A stretch of DNA of 64,000 bases from Panorpa germanica (Eukaryota > Arthropoda > Insecta > Mecoptera > Panorpidae): assembly GCA_963678705.1 (NCBI GenBank), contig OY783203.1, positions 4,216,001 to 4,280,000 of the forward strand, written 5' to 3'. A program made the position numbers and the translations under genes. This document shows, one piece after another, positions 10,101-22,100 of the stretch; position 1 is the first letter of the stretch; each line of letters starts with the position of its first letter. Under the pieces are notes generated by a model that was not told where the DNA came from, searched no databases, and saw nothing but the letters and a program-made list of their open reading frames with translations.

Positions 10101-13100
10101 TAAAAATAAAAATTTTATTTAATAAAAATTGTATATATTAAAAAAGAAATTAGATAAAAAGAGCACTACAACAATTATCAGTCATCGCCCACTGACGCGG
10201 CATGCCGCGTGCGTTTCTTGCCGCTGCGGCAAGAAATGGGATCGGTAGTAAAATACGCACGGCACCCTGTGAGCGTCGGTTCGTACGTTTTCCTAACAAA
10301 CCTACGGAGAACGCATGTACGCCGCGGCCACAAATAAACCGCGATACAAGTGATATCCTATCACCGACGACCTCCTACTATATTGACAGTTTTTATACTG
10401 TCGTGACCTACATATGTGTGAGTATATGATTATATTCACATTATTAATTTATTTTGAAGTTTATAACTAATAATTTAAAATGATACTGTAGAAAATGACC
10501 GTAGCATTTCTTACCCTATAGGGTTTCTTACCCGTAGGTAAATATATTTACAGTACGGTATATGGGGCCTCAAACTTACTGACAAAAATATAGTTTTGAT
10601 AGGGGACCATCAGATCCTGAAATCCGTCTCTGCGTGTTAACGCGGCCCTGACTACAGCTGCCAGCTGTAAACTTTAATGGTATTCCAACAAAAATAATCA
10701 GTCAATTCAAACATGAAACACACATACAGTTATACGTACTATTTTTGTACTCGCCGTTAAATTTATGTAATAAATATATAATATAAATATAAATAAATTT
10801 TTATCCAGAGTACGCCCTAGCTTTACACATATTTCTATTTCTCCACACGTGGAGAAATTACCCTTGTATGTTGGAAACAATCCAGCAAAATCCATTTTTA
10901 TTTATCAAAACTTCTGAAGCTTTGGCATTGAGCATATTGCCAAAACGAATTGTTTTCAGAACATGGATTAGAAGTGCATGTAAAATATGAATTTATAGCT
11001 GGTTATGGTTTGGCAATCAGTCGTTTCGTATGTTTTTCATCAAATAATTATATCATTAAAATAATAATTAATAAGACTAGAAATATTTCGGTACTAATTT
11101 TAACAAAATATTGGATTAGTAATTTGCTAATTTTTGTATATAGTAGTAGTGTATATAATAAACAAAGTGTGAACTATAATAAATAATATAAATTGGTGTT
11201 AGTCACATATTTATTGAAAACTTAATTTTATAATAATTTAAAAATACTAAACAAAATGTGTTCTACTTCTTAAATTTTAACCAAAATTTTAACCACATTA
11301 ACTTAATGAAAAGAGAATTTTTATTTTGTACTCCAACAGTCCTTATTAGAATTAAACTTGTTAACAGTCTGCCCTACATGGCTCCCCTGGCAACATTTAT
11401 CGTTCATTGTATTTTTACTACTTCGTGGACTTTTTTCAGAATGGTCATTTTTTGTAGGGCCTGCTGGAGGGGACTCAGACTGATTTTTGATCAAGACTTT
11501 CCTTTTTATGATCAGATCTGACTCCTTTTTCGGTGTAGATTGAAGTGGAATTTGTGGAGCGATTTTTCTTGCATTTGTTATACTACCTCTTGAATTAAGA
11601 GAATTATTAATTAATCCATTTTTTTTATTTTTCACTAAATTGAAATCATTTGAACTCTTTATGGTGTCATCAGTCTTCTTGTTTAATCTTTCATTTCGAA
11701 TTTTTAGTTCGTGCTCTAATTCCGTAACCAAATCACCATAGTTTTTATGACACTGATACGGCAACTTCTCCATACTCCAGTCTCGTTGGGATTTTATTCC
11801 TCGACTACCTTTACTTGAACGCTCAAAAGAGCATTGTTGACAAAATACATTACAAACATCTTTCGATTCATCGTATTCCACATCATACTCCACACTTGGT
11901 TTCACACTAATATTGTTATCCAGTAACATGCTATCTTGACTAATACCCTTGTTGCAGTCATACGGGAAATCAAACTTCGTCTGAATGCAATAGGAGCATA
12001 GTTGACTAGACTGTTTATTGCACTGACATTTCAAAGATTTTCTACTGCAACAATTATCTCGTATAGATCTGTTAGATCGAACGCATGTTCGGTTGTCTTT
12101 GTTCCAGATGTAGTCATCTGACGAGTTATCAACACAAGCACAGGTGTTACATCTGCAAGGTACTAACTCCGAGTTAATTGTTCTATATGGGTAAACACCA
12201 AATTTCAAAGTACGACTCAGCTTCTTGCATGGAGAAGTTGGTCTGTTCTGCATGCAGTCTGCTCTTTTGAAGCTGCGTCTCTCACATACATTGTCATCAA
12301 CTTCGTGATATGTCATAGTAGACAAATAGCTCTGATTTCTAGGTGAAGCAGGAACGTAATACCTGACTGGCACTTTACTGTTGTGTTTTCTTTTTTCATT
12401 AGGACCATCTTCTAAATCATTGTCACAGAAACTTTTTTTATAGTGTTTTGACCTACACAAAGTTGATTTACGGATTAAGCTATTTGGCGAGTTACATGGA
12501 CTAAGTTCACTTGCTGATCTGGTTTTAAAGAAGTCTTTCACTTCGGTAGATGTGGTGTATGCTTTGACCAGTACTTTGTGCTGGTCTTGTTTTAGAGGCT
12601 CTGGTGTATCCGTAGTGGGGCAAATAGTAACATCCAGCACCAAAGGTTTTTGAAATACATCCTTCTCGTAATTTGAATCAGCATTATTCACTTGTGAATT
12701 TGTGGGATATGCAACACTGGGACACTTTGGAATATTCAATTGATTTTCAGTCTTCTTTTTAAGTATGGGTTTGCATTTTGGAATTGGTTTGGTACAAGAA
12801 TGTAATTGCTTATATTGAAGCATAAGATTATCATAACTAGGATCTACACAATCACAACTATCTGATCCCGAACTTAAATTAAGGGTGCTCTTACTGTTCT
12901 GATCAGTCAGAATTGCTTCTTGTATCAATTGTGTTATGGTCAATGTTTGAATACATTTATCAGTTCCAATAATAAAGTTGCTTTGCACTCCCACTTCTAA
13001 CGTGCTGCTGCCTTTGTCATTAGTATGATATTGATTCTTCTTGCATTTGTCAGATGACTTTATTAACAAATTATCATCTCTAGTTTTTATATCTGAATTA

Positions 13101-16100
13101 TCAGAACGTTTTCCTGGGATACATGTGCAATCTGCATTACTACGTGGAGTTGTTTTGTTTTTAGTTTTTATTGTTTTTTCAATACATATACTTCGAAGAT
13201 AAACTGAGTTATCTATTACTCGCTTGGATTTTTGATTACCGACTGAGTTCTTTGGGTCCTGTTTAATTGGTGTTGTTTCCTTACATATCTGCTTACATTT
13301 TCTGTAATCTGTTCCTTCCTTGTTTGTTCCTTTATCTTCTACTTCATTATGCTCTGAATCTGTTGTAGTATTCGCACTTGTAAGTTTTAATGATCCTACA
13401 TCTTTTATACAATTTTTTGAATCTATATTACTTTTTCTTTCAACTTCTACACTTTTGTCTGTAACCAATTTTTTGATTGCATCTGACTGAGGTATACTTG
13501 AACGTGAGTAATATTTACTGGACCCTGAACTGCTTGATAAGCTGGTAGCATATATTTTTCGGGTGGTGCTTTTATTCTTACTTGCTATTTTTCTTGGCTC
13601 TGGGCGATGTGCGGCTCTTTGTAGTTCACAACGCGTAGATCCATTCGTTTTCGAATCCGCTTCGCTACGAAAGTTATTATTATTTCCAGCATCTCCTACC
13701 GCAGATACAAAACTTTCATCTGAAGTTGAACTGGACTCTTGTAAGCTACCTGTTGAATGCTGAGAAAATATATTTCCTATGAAAATAAGATTTTTTTTAA
13801 CATTTGGGAATATATAACAATACTTACTAGTTCGCGTCGATCACATCCTGCTCGGACCCGTTGTTGGGGTCTTGGTATTATTCTCCTGGTGATCAGTTCC
13901 CTCGGTCTAGGAGGTGGAACTTCAGTGGTCACAATTCCTCCCATTCTTCGTCATCTTATACTTAACAGTTTTAAAACAATTTTACAATTTATATAAATCA
14001 ACCATGAAATGTAAGATTTAAAATTTTGGTTAAAATAACTAACAGAACACTACATTTTTGTTTTATTTCAGAACGACTAGATTAATGAATAATTGGACAA
14101 CCTACTAAAATAAAAACTTATAGAACATGTCTAAACATGACTACACATTAAAGAATTTTGCAACACTTTCTTTTGTCTTTTATTTTTAAGGTTTATTTAT
14201 GGAATATAATAAATATTTTTCATATTAAGCTATTTTTGAGTTTTTAAAACTCATAAAAAGAATAATTTAATCTTTCAACTCAAATTGGTATTATCGTACA
14301 CAAATTTATTTTGAGATAATAATAAAAATTGTTGGGTTGTCTCAATTAAAAGTCAATTATATAACAATAATATATTAATAATCAATTCCAATCGAATATG
14401 TATAATGTCAGGTCTCCAAACCGACCTGTATGTATCGAAGCTCCTATGATTAATCTCGTTGTCTTGTGTCGCCAACAGGCACCTCTGTTTTCCTGCATAA
14501 TGTCATAGTCAGGACCGGATTGACGTCACAGCGATGCACTGAGAGTGTTCATATGGCCAAATAGCGCTAACAAAACTTAAATAACCATTTAAATATACAC
14601 TCATAGGCGATATCAGATTCAATATAGTAGCAAGTTCAACTTGTATTTAAATAACCAATATAAAATCAAATATAAAAATATAATTATTACAACATTGTGG
14701 CTCCTTATATAGTCTGTCCTTCTTTCGGTCATTTTGTACTTTGAATATTGACTCACAAGTGATTTTTTTTTCAGTGGAACTTGTTTTCTTTTGTTGTTTC
14801 ATTGACCAGGTTACTCGCTGGCAAAAAGGTTTCACTTTAAAGTATACGAGTATAACGGAAACGAATAGAAAAATAGCACGTGAAGAAACAATCATGTTTC
14901 ATATGAATATTTAATTATATCGCGTTTTATTTTTAACCCCTTACGCAAATGGGGTAAAATATAATAAATTCTATATTTTATTAAATGGAACATAACCTAA
15001 ATTATATAACTGTATGCTGTAGCGTAGAATTATGTACATATATTGAATTGTTTAAGAATGAATACTTATTATTATTAGTTATTAATATAGTTATAATAAA
15101 TGTGTTTTCTTTATTAAGGGCCGATTTTTAAAAAATCATTACTACACAATGGTGAGCTTGATGGGCCTTACTTTAGAGGGAGGTGGTTTTTTCAATAATT
15201 TCCATAAAAATCAGACTTTCTATGATTTTTCAATATCAACCTAGAACTTCGATGCAATATTACGATTAGACGATAATAGTAAAATATTCATAGATGAGAT
15301 TTAACTGATATTAACAGCAAATCGCTCGGTGTTCGTACAGTACATATGAATATCATTATCTTCATTAAATATGAATGATATCGTACAAGCATACATTTTG
15401 AATTGCGTTCTCGTTTCACTTGTTCTGTTGTTTCGAAACACAGCAAAGGCGTCGGAGGTTTTAAATTAAATAAACCATTTGTATTATAAGGCCGTCTGCA
15501 CACTAATATTGACGACACAGTGTCTTTCGGGTTTGATCTCCGGATCAGAGTTATATCTTATAGATTTAATTGTTATCAATTTAATTTCATTATGTAGATA
15601 CATAATCAGGAAATAGATATGTGAACTACTATAAGTTAATCTAATTCTCAAATAACAATATTATTACTGATAGAATAGATAAAGGTATTTAAAATGTTTT
15701 TGACATAAAAAAGTTTAAGGAATATTGAAGGTTCTGTGTATTAAAGATTTGTATCTTTAGAATCTTAAAATAAAACGAGTTTACGCAAAAAATAATAACA
15801 GACATATTTATGAATGAAAATATTAAATTTATTTATTTGCTATGGCAGAATTCATCACTTCTGGGACCATACTTATATTGTAGTAAATCAAAAATAAATA
15901 GTACAAATAATTTTTTATTTTGTTTCAGTTAAAAAGTGTTGGACCAAAACTCGTTCCATTCTTCAAGTCTGTTGCGGTCTACTTTGTCCTCTTCATTCCT
16001 GCAGATAGGCCATCAATATGGGGAGCGTGCGTCAAATGTGCCCCGATATTTTCGTTAGTCTTTTTTGCCTTACTCCATGGAATGAGCTTGGGAAATGAGT

Positions 16101-19100
16101 AAGTTCCCGTGTTATTAAGTCTCTAATAAAATAGAAGATTTTTAGATTTAATATATAACTTGATTTGCCACTTAGTGAGGTTTCATTTAACTTGTTAACC
16201 CCATTACAAAATGGCGCTTGTTTAATATACGAGTATATTATTTCAATTTAACAAACAATTAAATTCGTAATTTCATTTTTAAATAAAAATGTTTGATTTT
16301 GGTTTGAATATTTAATGGTAACATTTGACTTGACTTATCTAATATTTAACGCTGCCGTCCGCTATCCTCCTAATTCAAATTCTACAACTGGTTTTTTTAA
16401 TCTCAATTTTTTACATACAAAATTCCATCTATGTAGCTCTATATATTCAGTTTCTCCACCTGCCCCGTGCTTCTATAAAAGAAATGTAGTTTTGAATTTG
16501 TTTTCCTTAGTTACACTCTAATCTAAATCTACGTACTAGTTTTAAACTTTGTATTTACATTTTAGCTGTAGTTCTCCCATTTGCCGCCGTCACTGGAATA
16601 AATTTGTCAAATTTCAAACACGGCGAACCATTTTATTCATATCTAAGAATATATATAACAAATTATAGCTCTCTATCTCTTTTTAATATATACGTTACAA
16701 AACAATTTCTATATGTGAAATAGAAAATATACCTTGGAATTAGCTTATGCTTAGCTAGCATATATTAATTTTGGATTGCAAAGCAATTTTATACCTGGAT
16801 ACATTATTTTTAATTCATCATTAATTTTTGAAACTTTTAGTCTTGAAATAATATTATTAATATTTTTTTTATTCAGATATGTCTACTCACGGCGTATTAT
16901 TATTGGTCTGCTCTTCTCAAGCATAGGAGATGCTTGTCTCATCTGGCCGCAGTATTTCCCTCACGGAATGGCTGCTTTTGGAGTAGCACAAGTTGTGTAT
17001 TCATCTGCATATGGCTTTAAACCTGTCAATCCCATATTGGGATTACTTCTTTACGCTTTCGGAGTTGGATGTAAGTTTTGTAATCTTATTTATTACTCAG
17101 AACAGTAACCTCTCTTGCAACAGCACAGTGAATCCCGAACCAGCGCTATATTTTCTAAATTGGTTTAATTCATTTTGTGTTTGGTTTACTTTTAATTTTG
17201 TTTATCGCAAAATTGTTTCAATGCAATGGAAGGGGATGTTGTTAAAGTTGTGAGTAATTAGAATCCGATAAACTAGCGGAGTGCCGTTTGATTTGTAATA
17301 GAAAATACAATCATGTATATATGTTACTTTGTATCGTTGTCGTTTCATTCTTAGTACATGCCACAAAAACAATTTATGTAACAAGGTATAGCGTGTCACG
17401 GATATAGTGTAATTACTTAGATTTCTTGTAATTAATTGTTAAATAGATAATCATTATATGCTATTAGTTTATATCGTAAACAACTGTTGATAGTAATAAC
17501 GCACGGGACGCTTTTACACGTCAAAAACGAATAAAAATATTGAAAAATCAGTAATCTGGTACGATCTAAAAAAAGGTGAAACATTCCTTCATGGTTATAT
17601 AGTTAAATATAGATGGCGACAGTGTACTAATCGTTTGCCTTAAAAGAAACCAGATTTCAGACTGTTCAGCTGTTAAAGAAAAATCACCACGTGTTATAAA
17701 CGAGGTTACAGAAGAGGTCATCAAGCACTGTTTTTAATAATGGAAAATTCGCATGAGGTGGAGGGGATAACTCGACATTAAATAAAATTAAATAAATAAA
17801 TTCGTTAAACGTTATTCGTAACTGAAATTATTTTTGCTGTTACACTAAATGAAATACTAAAAGAGAAGGCGAACAGAATAAAATGATGGAGGAGGGATGT
17901 AGTGAAATGGAAGAAGAGGAAGTAGGTAGAATGTGAGGGAAAGAGGGGGACAAGTTAGTACATACACGTTAAAAGTAGGTGTGAGGATAATGTAAAAAAT
18001 CGACCAGGACTAGAAGAGGTATGGCTACGAAAAAGGGAATGAAAGAGACGTAAGGAGAAAGAATAGAGGAAAAGAAGATAAACGATAGCTGGTTTTTAAG
18101 AGAATGAAATGAATTGAATTAGATTTTAAAACGCGTTAACTTAGACCGTGTAAAGAGGATTAATTGTAAACCGATTGACGGCTAAAAAGACATATCTAAT
18201 AAAATAACATACTTACACTAAAATGTTGAATATTTTACCAGTGAAAACGTTCCATAATATAATTATTTCTTTCATACAGTCATATGACAGATAATACTTA
18301 AATTTTATAATAATTAGCATTTTGTTATCCGGAATAAGATTACCATAGGTTCAGAAACAGGAAGTGAAAATTACAGTGTTTTGGTTTAGTTATACGAGTC
18401 GTGGTCATGCGATGTTCTCGTATTATTACGAGAGTTTCATTTTTATTACCTTCGTGACAAAACTCATTATTGCACCTATTTGTAGGATATAACTTATGTA
18501 CATCTAACAATTTCGTCCACTTATATCATATGTGTTACGTGTAATGATTGTTATATACTTATACGTATATTTATAAGTATAATTGCTATAACAGAAATAT
18601 ACACATAACAAAACCGCATTTTAGTTTTATATAGAAGAGGACACCAACAGATACATTTTTAAAAAATATTAGATTATTTTTTTTTTTGAGTTACGAACGT
18701 TAGTCATCATCGAAACTTCAATATGTGTAACTTTACACGTATAACTGGATTTTGTACTAGGATAGACACAATTGTTATGATTACTGTCATGCATATAATA
18801 AATTAGCAGGAAGCATAAACATGCAGAATATTATGGATAATAATTTTGCAAAATTACTTTATGTAAAATAATTTAAAATCTGTTCTATACTGTTATTTAT
18901 ACACGTTATATTCATTTTGACCTGAATTTAATATAAGTTACTTTTTATGTTTTAGTTGTTATACTTCTAATGCCAAATCTATCTGGAGTCCTGGTTTTCG
19001 GGCTGCCAATATACACCTTCCTCTTAGTGACCATGGCCTGGAGGGCTATTGCAAGAGTTCAGTTATTCCAAGTAAGTTTTCTTATTTAGTAATGTATTGT

Positions 19101-22100
19101 TTTAAATAAGTTTTTATTTGTATGGTCGTGTACTCCTCCTACTTTTGTTCGCACCTGCTCTGCCTCCTTCCTTCTTTTCAGTGCTCCCCCACCATTCACT
19201 TCCTTCCTTCCTTGGCTCCTTTCAACAATGGGCTTGTGAACTCATTTTTTAGGAATCGTTTTTTTTAATTTATTTGAAATAATGTTAATATATGTATATT
19301 GTGTTAATTTGAATTTTAGTTTACAGCTAGTTTTAGCTCATAATCGTAATATAAAACTTGATGGGATGCACCAGAGATGTACAAAAATAGTTTTCAAAAG
19401 TTTAATTGAGAATTCGCTGAAAAAACAGCTCTTATTAACCTTAGTTACAGATACATTTATAGATTTAACTATAGATAAATTCGTAATAATAAATTATTGA
19501 CACTCTCATATATTGAATTTAAACATTTTGCTAAATTGAATTAAATTGAATTTTCAGGATTTGTGGACCTGGACCAAGTTGTGTTCATGCCTTGGAGCAA
19601 TTCTTTTCATGATTTCGGATTCATTGATTGCCATTAATCAATTCTACTCACCAATTCCATATTCTCAAGTAAGTTTTAATCATAAGTAGGGTGATCAGAA
19701 TAAAAGTGAATCAAGTTAATATTGAGTTTTTTGAAAGAAAATAAAGAGCATGGTGGCGCCGTGGCCGGAAGCGTTAATACTTTCAGTGAACAAGTAATCA
19801 GGGTTATAGAAATTCGGAAAATATAATTTGAAATCATCTGTGTTTGCACTTCTCACTCTCTATTATATAATGGAAAATCAAACTTTATTGTAACCAGTCA
19901 CAATTTAAAAAACAACGGTTCATAAAACTGGTGACCGCTGTTATTGTTACCACCCGAAATAAACGGGAGAAGAAATTCGTTTCGATTTTCAATGCTCTTG
20001 TCAAAATGTCGTCCATGTTTGAAACACGACTACAACATACACTTGATCCACTTAACTTCTGACCTCATAAAAAATTTGATTGTATTTAGTCCGTATATCC
20101 ATATAAAAGCTTACATGTAATTGAATCGTACACTTATTAGACAGCGGTGTGGTTATTATGTGATCTTTAGACAGGTAACGTAATGCTCCATAATAAATAC
20201 ATAAATATAAAAGAAATAGCATTTTCCCCCGTCGTCGTAGTAGTGTGAATCCAACAAAGTAATTCCTAATTTCATTTAAAATATAACTTTTATTTTAAAA
20301 TTGAAATATTTAACTCGTTCAATAATAAAATAGTTTTTCATATAAACTGAATAAAAAGAAACATTTTTTAAATCTCACATAAAAAATATTTCATACATTA
20401 AATATAAGAGGTTATTTTATTTTTAATTTTTACAAATTGTTGCCAGGCGGAAGTCAATTAAATGATTGTGGCAATCTGTTAATTGCAAAGTAATATTTAA
20501 CAGGTCGCCACAATCATTTGATTGGCTTCAACCTGACAATAAATAAAAACATAAAATAACCTTATTATATATTTAATATACGAAATATTTATTAATAATA
20601 TTTTTCCTTAACAACAACCTAGTACTAGTTGCTAAGGAAAAATATTATTTCTCATTTAATATTAAATTAAATCTTAATATTAAAAATATTTCTAATATTT
20701 TTGCCGCATACAGGAAGAGCTCTACTTCTCATATCGCTGAAAGAATGACAGTTTGTTCACCTCACACAACCAAGTACCCCCCCCCCCCCTTGCACCACGC
20801 ACCTGGTATCTTCCACACTTCCAAGGTCACGCTGCGTGACCGTTATAATTATTAATTTCAGCACGTAAGCTTAAATATCCTCATAGTAAATCAACGACTA
20901 CAGATCTGTATTATGAATTCAAGGTCAGTTGTGGTATGATATTTGTCTAATACGTTTTATATTATAGCTCTTGACCTTCGAGTTATCAGGCGGAATACAG
21001 ATAGCAACCGTTGATCATTTTAGGAATCTTACCTCGAATTTGCAACATCAATTATCAAACAAATAAAGAAATTTACATTTGTTTATAATATAATAAGCTG
21101 ATTTTTTGCTCTCATACTACGCATACATCTTGCTTCCCATTTACTCATTACCAAATACCAGTCTGAAGACAATCGTGTCTCTGAAGTGCGAGCCCCTTAT
21201 GATGTAAATAGGCACAACTGCTGACAAGTTTAATTTTAGTTATCTCCGTTGGTAATAAAATATTTACTGATTGGTTATTAAAAGATAAAACCTTCTATAA
21301 CAGAGGTTCCCAAACTCAGGCTGCCGGGCCCGTGGACCTTTTGTAAAAAAAAAACTAAAAAATAAAATTCAATAGAGGATACTATATGTGGAAATTAGAA
21401 ACCTCGTTATTATGTAATACCTGAATCAATAAATATACACGCACTATGCTGATTTAAAAGTCACACGAAAATTATTATTTATATTTTTATTATTATTATT
21501 TCTGCGCTATTCTTTATTGCAGTTGAGCTGTAGTCTAAAAAAGAGCATTCTTCCACCAATTGTTTTTTCAGTATGGATAGTAGATGGATCTAGAAGCAAT
21601 TCATAGCGCTTTTTATTACACTGTTATTAATTATATTATACATCATTTGAATCACGCGCGAAAAGTAATTTCTTAACCTCAATGTGGCCCGCGGGCTCGT
21701 GTTCTATAATATCTATCTCTCTCGATAACGATAATATTTTCTAAATCTTCTTTAAATACATTAAAAATATTCCTTTGATAAATTATTTAATCTAACAATA
21801 CAATCTAAGATGTTTTTTTAATATTCATTATCTAATCTATTAATCTTCTATCATCTAATTAGCAACAATAATGTCATATTTATTGAGAATCTTGGAGATA
21901 ACTGTATCTTAGAGAATGGGTTATTAAAACTAAGACAATGACTTGCGAGAAATATTCCACACATTCTTCTAATTGTTCGATTACAAGCAGTGACACTGGG
22001 ACGGGTACACGAGGCCATGACAGGCTGAAACGCATATCGCTCAAGCCAAGGTTCATTGACTATTAAAGTGAGGTTATCTGCACTCAGTACAAGTGCACCC

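Noticed and set aside
11258..11521. 87-codon plus-strand ORF
   Set aside because: It is the shadow of the 3' end of the 851-aa gene on the other strand. The same applies to the plus-strand frames at 13563 and 13757.
17850..18090. Decayed LINE reading frame in the purine tract
   Set aside because: Fragments such as LEEVWLRKRE look protein-like, but no frame is open for more than a few dozen codons and no reverse transcriptase motif is visible.
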